Positions 9,300 to 19,936 are shown, numbered from the stretch's first letter. The stretch is 64,000 bases of DNA from Microbacterium aoyamense (GCF_023155855.1 NZ_JAKNUT010000007.1:124001-188000), one strand, 5' to 3'. A program made the numbers and translations. Notes: a model not told the origin generated them from the sequence alone.

Positions 9300-11441
9300 G
9301 TGGCGCAGAGCATCTTCATCACGTCGGCCGAAGGGCACTCGGGCAAGTCCACGATCGCGCTCGGGGTGCTCGACACGCTCAGCCGTGCGACGCCGCGGGT
9401 CGGCGTGTTCCGCGCGATCGCGCGCTCCACGGTCGAGCGCGACTACGTGCTCGAGATGCTCCTGGACCACGACGGCGTCGACCTCGCCTACGAGGACTGC
9501 ATCGGAGTCACGTACGACGACGTGCGTCGGGATCCCGATGCGGCACTGGCGGTCATCGTCGAGCGGTTCAAGGCCGTCGAGGCGCAGTCGGACGCCGTCG
9601 TGATCGTCGGAAGCGACTACACGGATGTCGGCAGCCCCGCCGAACTCGCCTACAACGCCCGCATCGCCGCGAACCTCGGCGCGCCCGTGCTGCTCGTGCT
9701 GAGCGGACGATCGGGGCAGGACCAGACGCAGCCCGAGCAGCTCGGATCGTCGCTGCCCCGTACGGCGGAGGAGATGGGCCAGATCGCCGATCTCGCGCTC
9801 GCCGAGCTCGTGCACGGCAGGGCGGACCTCTTCGCCGTCATCGTGAACCGCGCCGAGCCGGAGGCGGTGCCCGGGGCGATCGCCGCCATCGAGCGGTCGG
9901 CCGCGGCATCCCTCCGCCCCGGCCACGCGGCGGTGCCGGTGTGGGCGATCCCCGAGGACCGCTACCTCGTCGCACCGTCGATCCGCGGCATCATGCGAGC
10001 CGTCGACGGCGAGCTGCTGTCGGGCGACCCCGACCTGCTGACCCGCGAGGCGCTCGGCGTCGTCGTCGCGGGCATGTCGATGGTCAACGTGCTGCCGCGG
10101 CTCATCGACGGGGGAGTCGTCGTCATCCCGGCCGACCGGTCGGAAGTGCTGCTCGCGACGCTGCTCGCGAACGCGTCGGGCACCTTCCCCTCGATCTCGG
10201 GGGTCGTGCTCAACGGCGGGTTCGATCTGCCCGAGCCCATCACGCGATTGATCGACGGCCTCGCCTCGAGCGTGCCGATCATCACGACGGGGCTCGGCAC
10301 GTACGAGACGGCCGCCCGCATCATGAACACGCGCGGCCGCCTCGCCGCGGATTCGCAACGCCGTTACGACACGGCGCTCGCGCTCTTCGAGCGCAGCGTC
10401 GACAGCGAGGAGCTCCTGCGGGCGATCGGCGTCGCGGCGCCCACCGTCGTCACGCCGCTGATGTTCGAGTACGGACTCATCGAGCGGGCGCGCACGCAGC
10501 GTAAGCGCATCGTGCTGCCCGAGGGCGACGATGACCGCGTGCTGCGCGCGGCCGCGACGGTGCTCGCGCGCGGCATCGCCGACCTCACGATCCTGGGCGA
10601 GGAGATCGAGGTGCGCTCGCGCGCGATCGAGCTGGGCATCGACATCCGCGGTGCGCAGGTGCTCTCGCCCTTCGACGCCGTGCACGTCGAGAAGTTCGCC
10701 CGGGAGTACGAGAAGCTCCGCGCCCACAAGGGCGTGACATACGCCCAGGCGGCCGACACCGTGACCGACGTCTCGTACTTCGGAACGCTCATGGTGCACC
10801 TGGGGCTCGCCGACGGAATGGTCTCGGGCGCCGCGCACACGACCGCGCACACGATCCGCCCGGCGTTCGAGATCATCAAGACCACGCCGGGGGTCTCGGT
10901 CGTTTCCTCCGTCTTCCTCATGGCGCTCGCCGACCGCGTGCTCGTCTACGGCGATTGCGCCGTCATCCCCGACCCGACGATGGAGCAGCTCGCCGACATC
11001 GCGATCTCGTCGGCGGCGACCGCGGCCCAGTTCGGGATCGATCCGCGGGTCGCGATGCTGTCGTACTCGACGGGGGAGTCGGGGTCGGGCGCCGACGTCG
11101 AGAAGGTGCGCGGCGCGACGGCGCTCGTGCGCGATCGTGCGCCCGAACTGCTCGTCGAAGGCCCGATCCAGTACGACGCCGCCGCGGACGCCGCGGTCGC
11201 CGCGGCCAAGATGCCCGGATCCGAAGTGGCCGGGCGCGCGACGGTGTTCATCTTCCCCGACCTCAACACGGGCAACAACACCTACAAGGCGGTGCAGCGC
11301 TCCGCGGGCGCGATCGCCATCGGACCCGTGCTGCAGGGCCTGAACAAGCCGATCAACGACCTGTCGAGAGGCGCGCTCGTGGAGGACATCGTCAACACGA
11401 TCGCGATCACCGCGATCCAGGCGCAGGGGGATGCCTCGTGA
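9300..11441 (+). CDS. pta: Phosphate acetyltransferase
   Basis: 713 residues, the long two-part form. The N-terminal half is a P-loop/DRTGG regulatory region (SAEGHSGKST near residues 9-18). The C-terminal catalytic PTA domain begins around residue 395 (KRIVLPEGDDDRVL) and contains VSGAAHTTAHTIRPAFEIIK. It interconverts acetyl-CoA and acetyl phosphate. The GTG start at 9300 lies six bases after TAGGGT (9288-9293), so the transcript is probably leaderless. The stop overlaps the ackA start as GTGA, so pta-ackA form an operon. Confidence 0.96.
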   Translation: MAQSIFITSAEGHSGKSTIALGVLDTLSRATPRVGVFRAIARSTVERDYVLEMLLDHDGVDLAYEDCIGVTYDDVRRDPDAALAVIVERFKAVEAQSDAVVIVGSDYTDVGSPAELAYNARIAANLGAPVLLVLSGRSGQDQTQPEQLGSSLPRTAEEMGQIADLALAELVHGRADLFAVIVNRAEPEAVPGAIAAIERSAAASLRPGHAAVPVWAIPEDRYLVAPSIRGIMRAVDGELLSGDPDLLTREALGVVVAGMSMVNVLPRLIDGGVVVIPADRSEVLLATLLANASGTFPSISGVVLNGGFDLPEPITRLIDGLASSVPIITTGLGTYETAARIMNTRGRLAADSQRRYDTALALFERSVDSEELLRAIGVAAPTVVTPLMFEYGLIERARTQRKRIVLPEGDDDRVLRAAATVLARGIADLTILGEEIEVRSRAIELGIDIRGAQVLSPFDAVHVEKFAREYEKLRAHKGVTYAQAADTVTDVSYFGTLMVHLGLADGMVSGAAHTTAHTIRPAFEIIKTTPGVSVVSSVFLMALADRVLVYGDCAVIPDPTMEQLADIAISSAATAAQFGIDPRVAMLSYSTGESGSGADVEKVRGATALVRDRAPELLVEGPIQYDAAADAAVAAAKMPGSEVAGRATVFIFPDLNTGNNTYKAVQRSAGAIAIGPVLQGLNKPINDLSRGALVEDIVNTIAITAIQAQGDAS

Positions 11442-12661
11442 GCGTCGTCCTGGTCGTCAACTCCGGTTCGTCGTCGTTCAAGTACCAGCTGATCGACATG
11501 ACGACCGAGCAGGTCCTTGCGTCGGGTCTGGTCGAACGCATCGGCGAGTCCCTCGGGCACGCGGTGCACAAGGTCTCGTTCCACGCCGACGGCCCCGCCG
11601 TCACGGCATCGCAGGCGACCTATGAGGAAGAGCTGCCCATCCCCGACCACACCGCGGGATTCCAAGTCATGCTCGACGCGTTCGCGCAGCACGGGCCGTC
11701 CCTCGACGAGCGGCCGCCGGTCGCTGTCGGGCACCGAGTCGTGCACGGCGGCGCGCGCTTCTTCGAGCCCACCCTCATCACGCCGCTCGTCGAGATCAAC
11801 ATCGACGAGCTCTCGGTCCTCGCACCGCTGCACAACCCGGGAGCGCTGCAGGGGATCCGGGCCGCGAAGGCGGCGTTCCCCGACCTCCCGCACGTCGCCG
11901 TCTTCGACACGGCGTTCCACCAGACGCTCGCGCCCGAGGTCTACACGTACGCGATCGATGCGGCGCTCGCCGAGAAGCACCGCATCCGCCGCTACGGCTT
12001 CCACGGCACGTCGCACAAGTTCGTCTCCGAGGCCGCCGCGGCCTTCCTGGGTCGCCCGCTCGCCGAACTCAGGCAGATCGTGTTCCACCTCGGCAACGGC
12101 GCGTCGGTCACGGCGATCGACGGCGGACGCTCCGTCGAGACCTCGATGGGCTTCACGCCTCTCGAAGGCCTCGTCATGGGCACGCGGTCGGGCGACATCG
12201 ACCCCGCTGTGCTCTTCCATCTCGCGCGTCGCGAGGGCATGTCGATCGATGACCTCGACCACCTGCTCAACAAGCGAAGTGGCCTGATCGGGATGGCGGG
12301 GATGTCGGACAACCGCGACATCAAGGCGGCCATCGAAGCCGGCGACGAGGCGGCGCTTCTCGCGTACGAGGTCTATGTGCACCGGCTGCGCGCGTACGCC
12401 GGCGCCTACCTCGCGCAGCTCGGGGGAGTGGACGTCATCTCCTTCACCGCCGGCGTCGGAGAGAACGCGCCGCTCGTGCGCGCGCATGCGCTCGAGACCC
12501 TCCGCTTCGCGGGGATCGAGATCGACCCCGAGCGCAACACGGCCGCGGGCCGCTGCATCCGGATCATCTCCACGGATGCGTCGCGTGTCACGGTGCTGGT
12601 CGTCCCAACCGACGAAGAGCTCGAGATCGCGCGCCAGACCCTCGGCGTCGTTGACGCGTGA
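11438..12661 (+). CDS. ackA: Acetate kinase
   Basis: 407 residues, standard length. It starts VSVVLVVNSGSSSFKYQLID, the acetate kinase N-terminal nucleotide-binding motif, and contains GHRVVHGG and, near the C-terminus, ISFTAGVGENAP. It transfers phosphate between acetyl phosphate and ADP/ATP. The GTG at 11438 overlaps the pta stop (GTGA), implying translational coupling. With pta it gives reversible acetate activation or overflow; acs elsewhere in the window covers high-affinity uptake. Confidence 0.97.
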   Translation: MSVVLVVNSGSSSFKYQLIDMTTEQVLASGLVERIGESLGHAVHKVSFHADGPAVTASQATYEEELPIPDHTAGFQVMLDAFAQHGPSLDERPPVAVGHRVVHGGARFFEPTLITPLVEINIDELSVLAPLHNPGALQGIRAAKAAFPDLPHVAVFDTAFHQTLAPEVYTYAIDAALAEKHRIRRYGFHGTSHKFVSEAAAAFLGRPLAELRQIVFHLGNGASVTAIDGGRSVETSMGFTPLEGLVMGTRSGDIDPAVLFHLARREGMSIDDLDHLLNKRSGLIGMAGMSDNRDIKAAIEAGDEAALLAYEVYVHRLRAYAGAYLAQLGGVDVISFTAGVGENAPLVRAHALETLRFAGIEIDPERNTAAGRCIRIISTDASRVTVLVVPTDEELEIARQTLGVVDA

Positions 12662-12736
12662 CGGCTGCGCACTACGCTGGATGGACGGTGCGAAGGCGGA
12701 CCGTGCCCGCTTTCCCGACCCGAGCGAAGGGGCCTC

Positions 12737-13465
12737 GTGACCACCGCTGACAAGCCCGATCTGACCGCGTACGACGCCGTTCTGTTCGATCTCGACGGTG
12801 TGCTGACACCGACCGCAGAAGTGCACATGCACGCGTGGCGCACGATGTTCGAGGAGCTCTTCGCGGCGTGGGACATCACCCCGCCGTACACCGACGACGA
12901 CTACTTCGCGTCGCTGGACGGCAAGAAGCGCTACGACGGTGTGGCGAGCCTGCTGCGCAGTCGCGACGTCGAGATCCCGTGGGGCGATCCGTCGGATCCG
13001 CCCGAGAAGGACACGATCTGCGGCATCGGCAACCGCAAGAACGTCGTGTTCGAGCGCGTGCTCCGCGCCGATGGCATCGCGCCCTACCCCGGCTCGGTCG
13101 CACTGCTCGACGTGCTCGCTGCGGCCGGCACCCCCATCGCGGTCGTGTCGAGCTCGAAGAACGCCGAAGAGGTCCTGCGTGTCGCGGGCCTGCGCGAGCG
13201 CTTCCCCGTCGTGATGGACGGCGTGATCGCCGAGCGCGACCACCTCGCCTCCAAGCCCGCCCCCGACGTCTTCGTCGAGGGCGCCCGGATGCTGGGGGTC
13301 GATCCCGCGCGCTCGGTCGCCGTCGAGGACGCCATCAGCGGCGTCCAGTCGGCCGCGGCCGGCGGCTTCGCGCTCGTGATCGGCGTCGATCGCGGGGTCG
13401 GGGCATCCGCTCTCTCCGACGCCGGGGCGCACCTCGTCGTCGACGACCTCCAGGAGCTCGTGTGA
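12737..13465 (+). CDS. HAD-superfamily beta-phosphoglucomutase
   Basis: 242 residues. HAD motif I is VLFDLDGVLTPT (residues 14-25), with the two aspartates expected for a phosphomutase; later motifs VVSSSKNAEEVL, SKPAPDVF and VEDAISGVQSA match the beta-PGM subgroup. It probably converts beta-glucose 1-phosphate to glucose 6-phosphate. The GTG start lies 75 bases after ackA with a TACGCT -10 candidate at 12673-12678. The stop overlaps the GH65 start as GTGA, and this pairing with a disaccharide phosphorylase defines its role. Confidence 0.9.
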   Translation: MTTADKPDLTAYDAVLFDLDGVLTPTAEVHMHAWRTMFEELFAAWDITPPYTDDDYFASLDGKKRYDGVASLLRSRDVEIPWGDPSDPPEKDTICGIGNRKNVVFERVLRADGIAPYPGSVALLDVLAAAGTPIAVVSSSKNAEEVLRVAGLRERFPVVMDGVIAERDHLASKPAPDVFVEGARMLGVDPARSVAVEDAISGVQSAAAGGFALVIGVDRGVGASALSDAGAHLVVDDLQELV

Positions 13466-15981
13466 TCGATCGCGACCGTTTTCCCGTCGACCCGTGGCGA
13501 CTGGTCGAGAAGAACTACTCGATCGACGATGCGGGGGTGACCGAGACGCTCTTCACCGTCGCCAACGGCTACGTCGGCCTGCGCGGCAACCACGTCGAGG
13601 GCCGTCACGCCCACGAGGACGGCACGTTCATCAACGGCTTCCACGAGACGTTCCCGATCCGGCATGCCGAGCAGGCGTACGGCTTCGCCGAAGTCGGGCA
13701 GACGATCGTGAACGCGCCGGATGCCAAGGTCATGCGCGTCTACGTCGACGACGAGCCGCTGTCGCTCGACGTCGCCGACGTCCGCGAGTACGAGCGCTCG
13801 CTCGACATGCGCGACGGCGTGCTGCGCCGACGCATCCTGTGGGTGACCCCGTCGGGCAAGGAAGTCCTCATGGAGGACGAACGGCTCGTCTCGTTCGAAG
13901 AGAAGCACCTCGCCGTGCTCTCGCTGACGGTCACCGTGCTCAACGCCGATGCGCCCGTCACGATCAGCTGCCAGATCATCAACCGCCAGGACGGCGAGAA
14001 CGTCTACGGCGGCACGCCGAACGCCCCCAAGAAGGCCGGATTCGATCCGCGCAAGGCCGAGCGCATCTCGGAGCGCGTGCTGCAGCCGCAGGAGTACTGG
14101 CAGGATGCCGGACGCTCCGCGCTCTCGTACCGCGTCACCGAGTCGGGCATGACGCTCGCCGTCGTCGCGGACCACCTGATCGAGACCGCGAACGAGCACA
14201 CCGACCGCCGGCTCATCGAGCCCGACATCGCCAAGAACGTCTTCCGGGTGCAGGCGAAGGCCGGGGTGCCGACGACCGTCACGAAGCTCGTGAGCTATCA
14301 CACGTCGCGCGGCGTGCCGGCGCGGGAGCTCGTCGATCGCTGCCGTCGCACGCTCGACCGTGCGGAGACCGAGGGCGTCGCCCATCAGTTCGAGCGGCAG
14401 CGCGCGTGGTTCGACGGCTTCTGGGAGCGCTCGGACGTGCAGATCGGCGGGCACGACGACCTGCAGCAGGCGACGCGGTGGTGCCTCTTCCAGCTCGCGC
14501 AGGCGGCGGCCCGCGCCGACGGCCAGGGCGTCCCCGCGAAGGGGCTCTCGGGTTCGGGCTACAGCGGCCACTACTTCTGGGACACCGAGATCTACGTCCT
14601 GCCGTTCCTGGCGTACACGACGCCCCTGTGGGCGCGCAACGCGCTGCGGATGCGGTATCTCATGCTCCCGGCGGCGCGCCGGCGGGCGTTCCAGCTCAAC
14701 GAAGCGGGCGCGCTCTTCCCGTGGCGCACGATCAACGGCGAAGAGGCGTCCGCCTACTACGCCGCCGGCACCGCGCAGTACCACATCAACGCCGACGTCA
14801 GCTTCGCGCTCGCGAAGTACGTGCGCGCGACGGGCGACGTCGAATTCCTGCACCGCGAGGGCGTCGACATCGCCGTCGAGACGGCGCGCCTGTGGTCGAC
14901 GCTCGGCTTCTGGCGCTCGAGCGACGGCGACATCGAGGTCGAGTCGTTTCACATCCACGGCGTGACGGGACCGGACGAATACACGACGGTCGTCAACGAC
15001 AACCTGTTCACGAACGTCATGGCGCGGTTCAACCTGCGTTTCGCGGCGCGCACCGTCCGCGAGATGGCCGATGACGCGCCGGACGCCTATCGCGACATGG
15101 TCGAGCGCCTCGGCCTCGATCCGGCGGAGGCCGAGGGCTGGGACCGCGCCGCCGAGGCGATGCACATCCCGTTCAGCCCGGCCCTGGGCATCCATCCTCA
15201 GGATCACGTGTTCCTCGAACGCGAGATCTGGGATCTCGAGCACACGCCGCCCGAGAAGCGGCCGCTCCTGCTCCACTACCACCCGCTCGTGATCTACCGG
15301 TATCAGGTGCTCAAGCAGGCCGACGTCGTGCTCGCGCTGTTCCTGCAGGGCAACCACTTCTCGGCCGAGGACAAGCTGGCCGACTTCGAGTACTACGACC
15401 CGCTCACGACGGGCGACTCGACGCTGTCGGCGGTCGTGCAGGCGATCCTCGCGGCCGAAGTGGGGTACCAGGACCTCGCGCTGGAGTACTTCCAGCAGTC
15501 GATCTTCGTCGACCTCGCCGACCTGCACCACAACGCGTCCGACGGTGTGCACGTCGCGTCGGCCGGCGGTGTGTGGACCGCGCTTGTCGCGGGCTTCGGC
15601 GGCATGCGCGATCACTTCGGCGAACTCTCGTTCGATCCGCGCCTGCCCGCCGACTGGCCGTCGCTGTCGTACGTGCTGCACTGGCACGGCACAAGACTCC
15701 AGGTGACGGTGACGACGGATGCCCTGACCGTCGCCGCGAGCGGCGGCGAGCCCGTCGTGTTCAGCGTGCGGGGAGCGGCCTTCGCGATCGGCGACGGGGA
15801 AGAGGTTGTCGTGCCGCTCACCGACCAGGGGCCCGTCATCGCCGGCCGTCCGTCGTTGCGTCACCTCGCCGATTCGCGTCGCGAGGACGGCACGCTGCTC
15901 GTGGCGTCGGTGCCGACGGTGACGTCGACGATCCCGATCATCGGGCTGGATGACGGCACCCAGCCGGGAGTGGATGCCTGA
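13462..15981 (+). CDS. Glycoside hydrolase family 65 disaccharide phosphorylase
   Basis: 839 residues. The family GH65 catalytic acid lies in GPDEYT with the glutamate at about E506, and the N-terminal domain shows ETLFTVANGYVGLRGNHVEG. GH65 phosphorylases split maltose, trehalose or kojibiose into glucose plus beta-glucose 1-phosphate. The linked beta-phosphoglucomutase uses that product, so a phosphorylase rather than a hydrolase is the best call. Which disaccharide is used cannot be decided. GTG at 13462 overlaps the previous stop. It is probably cytoplasmic, as no signal peptide is seen. Confidence 0.92.
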   Translation: MIDRDRFPVDPWRLVEKNYSIDDAGVTETLFTVANGYVGLRGNHVEGRHAHEDGTFINGFHETFPIRHAEQAYGFAEVGQTIVNAPDAKVMRVYVDDEPLSLDVADVREYERSLDMRDGVLRRRILWVTPSGKEVLMEDERLVSFEEKHLAVLSLTVTVLNADAPVTISCQIINRQDGENVYGGTPNAPKKAGFDPRKAERISERVLQPQEYWQDAGRSALSYRVTESGMTLAVVADHLIETANEHTDRRLIEPDIAKNVFRVQAKAGVPTTVTKLVSYHTSRGVPARELVDRCRRTLDRAETEGVAHQFERQRAWFDGFWERSDVQIGGHDDLQQATRWCLFQLAQAAARADGQGVPAKGLSGSGYSGHYFWDTEIYVLPFLAYTTPLWARNALRMRYLMLPAARRRAFQLNEAGALFPWRTINGEEASAYYAAGTAQYHINADVSFALAKYVRATGDVEFLHREGVDIAVETARLWSTLGFWRSSDGDIEVESFHIHGVTGPDEYTTVVNDNLFTNVMARFNLRFAARTVREMADDAPDAYRDMVERLGLDPAEAEGWDRAAEAMHIPFSPALGIHPQDHVFLEREIWDLEHTPPEKRPLLLHYHPLVIYRYQVLKQADVVLALFLQGNHFSAEDKLADFEYYDPLTTGDSTLSAVVQAILAAEVGYQDLALEYFQQSIFVDLADLHHNASDGVHVASAGGVWTALVAGFGGMRDHFGELSFDPRLPADWPSLSYVLHWHGTRLQVTVTTDALTVAASGGEPVVFSVRGAAFAIGDGEEVVVPLTDQGPVIAGRPSLRHLADSRREDGTLLVASVPTVTSTIPIIGLDDGTQPGVDA

Positions 15982-16021
15982 GCCCGCCGCGGTGTCGTAG
16001 CCACCGCCTAGGCTGGAGGAC

Positions 16022-18247
16022 GTGACCACCGCTCTCTACCGCCGCTACCGGCCCGAGTCCTTCGGCGAGATGATCGGCCAGGCGCAGGTCACCGATCCGC
16101 TCATGACGGCGCTGCGCGGCGATCGCGTCGGTCACGCATATCTCTTCTCGGGCCCGCGCGGCTGCGGCAAGACGACATCGGCACGCATCCTCGCGCGCTG
16201 CCTCAACTGCGCCGAAGGGCCGACCGACACACCGTGCGGCACGTGCGACAGCTGCGTCGAGCTCGGGCGCGGCGGCGGGGGGTCGCTCGACGTCGTCGAG
16301 ATCGACGCGGCATCCCACAACGGCGTCGACGACGCCCGCGATCTGCGCGAGCGCGCGATCTTCGCGCCCGCCCGCGACCGGTTCAAGATCTTCATCCTCG
16401 ACGAGGCGCACATGGTGACGCCGCAGGGGTTCAACGCTCTGCTCAAGCTCGTCGAAGAGCCGCCCGATCACGTGAAGTTCATCTTCGCCACGACCGAGCC
16501 CGAGAAGGTCATCGGCACGATCCGTTCGCGCACGCACCACTATCCGTTCCGGCTCGTGCCGCCCGCCGCGATGCTCGAGTACGTGCAGGAGCTCTGCACG
16601 GCCGAGGGCGTCGACGTCGAGGCGGGCGTGCTTCCGCTCGTCGTGCGAGCGGGGGGCGGTTCGCCGCGTGACACGCTCTCGCTCCTCGACCAGCTGATCG
16701 CGGGTTCCGAGACCTCGCGGGTCGAGTACGCCCGTGCCGTATCGCTCCTCGGCTACACGCACGCCGAACTGCTCGACGAGGTCACCGACGCGTTCGCGGC
16801 GGGCGATGCCGCCGCCGCCTTCGCCGCGGTCGATCGCGTCGTGCAGACCGGGCAGGACCCCCGGCGGTTCGTCGACGACCTGCTCGAGCGCCTGCGCGAC
16901 CTGATCGTCATCGCGGCGACGGGCGAGGGTGCTGCGGCGGTGCTCCGCGGTGTCTCGGCCGACGATCTCGCGCGCATGACCCGTCAGGCGACGGCGTTCG
17001 GCGCGGCGCGCCTCTCGCGCACGGCCGACGTCGTGATCTCCGCACTCGACGAGATGACCGGTGCGACCTCGCCTCGCCTGCAGCTCGAGCTCATGATCGC
17101 CCGGGTGCTGGCGCAGGGGACGGATGCCGCGGTCCCCGCAGTCCCGGCCGCTGTTCCCGCCCCTGCGGCTTCTGCCGCCACGACCGCTCCGGCTTCCGCT
17201 TCGTCCCCTCCCGCGGCGCCGAACCCCGCCGCGCCGGCCGCGCCGGCTCCGGCCGTCGAATCCGCGGCGGCTGCGAACACGACCCCGGCCGCTGAGCCGG
17301 TCGAAGCGGCTCCCGCACCATCCGTCCCGTCCGGCCCGATCACGGCGCAGCGCATGCGCGACGCATGGCCCGAGGTGCTCGGCCGGCTCGAGAACCTCAG
17401 CCGCTCGTCCTGGTTGATCGCCTCGGCGACGCGCGTCGTCGACCTCGACGGCGACCCCGAGAACCCGAACGTCTCACTGGCGTTCCAGAGCCCGGCCGAC
17501 ATCGAGAAGTTCAAGCCGCGCACGCACGGCGGCACCGATGCCTACGTCGACGTCCGCCAGGCGATCGCCGACGTGCTCGGCGTCCAGGTCAAGTTCCGCC
17601 CCCGCCTCGACGGGCCGGGCGACGGCGCGAGCGGTCGGGGCGGCGACACACCGCCGGCCGTCGACGCTGCACCGCCGGTCGACGAACCTCCGCCTGCCGA
17701 CGACGACGCGCCGCCACCCCCGGCCGACCCCGGCCCGGCGCCTCGCTCCGAGCGACCCGCTCGTCCGCGGTCCGAATCGGCGCCTCCGCGAACTCCGCTG
17801 TCGGGGGCCCGCGCCGCCACCGCCTCGGCCGCTCCCGTCACGGCCTCGGCGTCAGCCGCTCCGGTCACGGAGTGGGCCGTCGCGCCGATTCCGACCACGG
17901 CGACCGACGGCGCGCCGTCTGCAGCGCGCGTGCCCGCCGCGCTCGCGGTCGACGACGAGCCCGAGGATGCGGCATCCGTCCCCGTCCGCGAAGCGGCGCC
18001 CGTCCGTGAGGGCGACGTGCTGCCCGCGGCCGAGGTCGAGCCGTCGATCGAGCCCGACGAGGACGAAGCCGAGGCCGAGACCATCGCGGACGCGCCGCGG
18101 AACGTGCCGCCCGTCGTCGCACCGCGCGTCACGACGACCGTGCGCAACGACGGCGTGCAGCGCTACGGCGAGGCCGTCGTGCGACAGGTGCTCGGCGCCA
18201 CGTTCGTGCGCGAAGAGCCCTACGAGCCGCCGACGAGGTTCAGCTAG
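16022..18247 (+). CDS. dnaX: DNA polymerase III subunit gamma/tau
   Basis: 741 residues. Walker A GPRGCGKT lies near residues 44-51, a zinc module uses cysteines at about 63, 72, 75 and 78, Walker B is ILDEAH near 125-129, and the sensor/arginine-finger segment is [11 protein letters not shown]. After residue about 360 comes a long Ala/Pro-rich linker typical of high-GC actinobacteria, then a conserved C-terminal patch ([15 protein letters not shown]). It loads the sliding clamp. TAGGCT (16009-16014) ends seven bases before the GTG; the GGAGGAC between them is too close for a ribosome site, so the mRNA is likely leaderless. Confidence 0.96.
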   Translation: MTTALYRRYRPESFGEMIGQAQVTDPLMTALRGDRVGHAYLFSGPRGCGKTTSARILARCLNCAEGPTDTPCGTCDSCVELGRGGGGSLDVVEIDAASHNGVDDARDLRERAIFAPARDRFKIFILDEAHMVTPQGFNALLKLVEEPPDHVKFIFATTEPEKVIGTIRSRTHHYPFRLVPPAAMLEYVQELCTAEGVDVEAGVLPLVVRAGGGSPRDTLSLLDQLIAGSETSRVEYARAVSLLGYTHAELLDEVTDAFAAGDAAAAFAAVDRVVQTGQDPRRFVDDLLERLRDLIVIAATGEGAAAVLRGVSADDLARMTRQATAFGAARLSRTADVVISALDEMTGATSPRLQLELMIARVLAQGTDAAVPAVPAAVPAPAASAATTAPASASSPPAAPNPAAPAAPAPAVESAAAANTTPAAEPVEAAPAPSVPSGPITAQRMRDAWPEVLGRLENLSRSSWLIASATRVVDLDGDPENPNVSLAFQSPADIEKFKPRTHGGTDAYVDVRQAIADVLGVQVKFRPRLDGPGDGASGRGGDTPPAVDAAPPVDEPPPADDDAPPPPADPGPAPRSERPARPRSESAPPRTPLSGARAATASAAPVTASASAAPVTEWAVAPIPTTATDGAPSAARVPAALAVDDEPEDAASVPVREAAPVREGDVLPAAEVEPSIEPDEDEAEAETIADAPRNVPPVVAPRVTTTVRNDGVQRYGEAVVRQVLGATFVREEPYEPPTRFS

Positions 18248-18249
18248 CC

Positions 18250-18843
18250 ATGTACGACGGCATCGTCCAAGATCTGATCGACGAGTTCGGCCGGCTCCCC
18301 GGCATCGGCCCCAAGTCGGCGCAGCGCATCACGTTCCACATCCTGCAGACGCCGACCTTCGATGTCGCCCGGCTGTCGGAACTCCTCGCCGAGGTACGCG
18401 AGCGCGTGCGCTTCTGCGAGGTGTGCGGCAACGTGTCCGAGCAGGATCGGTGCAGCATCTGCCGCGATCCGCGGCGCAATGCGACCGTGATCTGCGTCGT
18501 CGAAGACGCGAAGGACGTCGCGGCCATCGAGCGCACCCGCGAGTTCCGCGGGCTCTACCACGTGCTCGGCGGCGCCATCAGCCCCATCGCGGGCATCGGC
18601 CCCGACGACCTGCGCATCACGCAGCTCATGCAGCGGCTCGCCGACGGCACGGTGCAGGAGGTCATCCTCGCGACCAACCCCAACCTCGAGGGCGAGGCGA
18701 CGGCCACCTACCTGAGTCGACTGCTGCGCACCCTCGAGATCGCCGTGACGCGCCTGGCGTCGGGGCTCCCCGTCGGCGGCGACCTCGAGTACGCCGACGA
18801 GGTCACGCTCGGTCGGGCTTTCGAAGGGCGCCGGTCGATCTGA
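18250..18843 (+). CDS. recR: Recombination mediator RecR
   Basis: 197 residues. A helix-hairpin-helix ([12 protein letters not shown], residues 15-26) is followed by a C4 zinc finger (C56, C59, C68, C71) and a Toprim domain ([13 protein letters not shown] to [15 protein letters not shown]). It works with RecF/RecO in gap repair. It begins two bases after dnaX. The usual ybaB/ebfC gene between dnaX and recR is absent here. The stop overlaps the EamA start as TGATG. Confidence 0.97.
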   Translation: MYDGIVQDLIDEFGRLPGIGPKSAQRITFHILQTPTFDVARLSELLAEVRERVRFCEVCGNVSEQDRCSICRDPRRNATVICVVEDAKDVAAIERTREFRGLYHVLGGAISPIAGIGPDDLRITQLMQRLADGTVQEVILATNPNLEGEATATYLSRLLRTLEIAVTRLASGLPVGGDLEYADEVTLGRAFEGRRSI

Positions 18844-19778
18844 TGACCGCCGCTGCGGCGGGCCGCTTCACGACGCGGGCCTGGATCCTGTTCGCCGCGA
18901 TGGCGATCATCTGGGGTCTGCCGTACCTGTTCATCAAGCAGGCCGTGGACTCGTACTCTCCGGCATCCATCGTCGCCGGACGCACGCTCATCGGTGCACT
19001 GATCCTGCTTCCCTTCGCGATCCGCGCGAAGGCACTGCGCCCCGCCTGGCGCAAGATCGGCTGGGTGCTCGCGTTCGGGGCGATCGAGATCGCAGGTCCT
19101 TTCCTGCTGCTCGGCCATGCCGAGCAGACGCTGCCCTCGGGTCTGACCGGGCTGCTCGTCGCGACGGTGCCGCTGTTCGCGGCGATCATCGCCTTCACGC
19201 GCGGCGACCGATCGGTCCTGCGTCCGTCGCGCGCGATTGGGCTCGCGGTGGGCTTCGGGGGCGTCGCGGTGATCGTCGCCGGCCCGGGACTCGCCGTCGG
19301 CGGACCGGGCGCTCTGCTCGCGATCGGGGAGCTGCTGCTCGTGGCGATCTGCTATGCGATCGCGCCGTTCATCATCGCGACCAAGCTCAAGGACGTCCCC
19401 TCGCTCGGGTCGATCACCCTCGCCCTCGCGGCCGTCGGGCTCTTCTACCTTCCGATCGCGCTGCTGACGCAGCACGAGGTGCCGACGGCATCCAGCACCG
19501 TCTCTCTCGTCCTGCTCGGCGTGATCTGCACCGCCGTCGCGTTCATCGTGTTCTTCGCGCTGATCGACACCGTGGGCCCCGCGCGGGCTCCGCTCTTCAC
19601 GTACGTCAACCCCGTCGTCGCGATCGCTCTGGGTGCGATCATCCTCGGTGAGGAGATCACGGTCGGGCTCATCGTCGGCTTCCCGCTCGTGATCCTCGGC
19701 TGCTGGCTCGCCGCGACGGGCGGCACGATCCGCACGCGCAAGCCGCCCGGCGACCTTCCCCCGATCGCGACCCCGTAG
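18843..19778 (+). CDS. EamA/DMT-family transporter
   Basis: 311 residues with about ten membrane segments forming two EamA repeats. The first begins IIWGLPYLFIKQAVDSYSPA; the second ends with the typical PVVAIALGAIILGEEIT. It is likely a metabolite or drug exporter of the inner membrane; the substrate is unknown. The ATG overlaps the recR stop, so it is in the dnaX-recR transcript. It converges on a minus-strand membrane protein gene across a 158-base gap with inverted repeats. Confidence 0.88.
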   Translation: MTAAAAGRFTTRAWILFAAMAIIWGLPYLFIKQAVDSYSPASIVAGRTLIGALILLPFAIRAKALRPAWRKIGWVLAFGAIEIAGPFLLLGHAEQTLPSGLTGLLVATVPLFAAIIAFTRGDRSVLRPSRAIGLAVGFGGVAVIVAGPGLAVGGPGALLAIGELLLVAICYAIAPFIIATKLKDVPSLGSITLALAAVGLFYLPIALLTQHEVPTASSTVSLVLLGVICTAVAFIVFFALIDTVGPARAPLFTYVNPVVAIALGAIILGEEITVGLIVGFPLVILGCWLAATGGTIRTRKPPGDLPPIATP

Positions 19779-19845
19779 AAGCCCGCCCGGCGCGCCCGCC
19801 CGTCGGGCAGTCGCCCGCCGGGCAGTCGCACGCGCGCGCGGACGC

Positions 19846-19919
19846 GTCGAACCCGAGTGATCTCGTCGAACCCGATGCGCAGCACGCTTGGTTCGACGAG
19901 AGTCGTCGGGTTCGACGAG
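19846..19919. repeat. Inverted-repeat cluster between convergent genes
   Basis: Four copies of the core GTCGAACCC / GGTTCGAC lie here: two forward (19846-19856 and within 19862-19875) and two reversed (19890-19900 and within 19906-19919). The outermost perfect pair is CTCGTCGAACCCGA (19862-19875) with its exact complement at 19906-19919, a 14-bp stem with a 30-base loop. There is no U tract. The place between convergent ends suggests transcript termination or 3'-end protection, or a REP-like element. Confidence 0.6.
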
Positions 19920-19936
19920 CGCCCGGGCGGACGCGG

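Noticed and set aside
16022..18247. Programmed frameshift in dnaX producing gamma
   Set aside because: I see no A-rich slippery heptamer followed by a stop in another frame; the tau frame is continuous.
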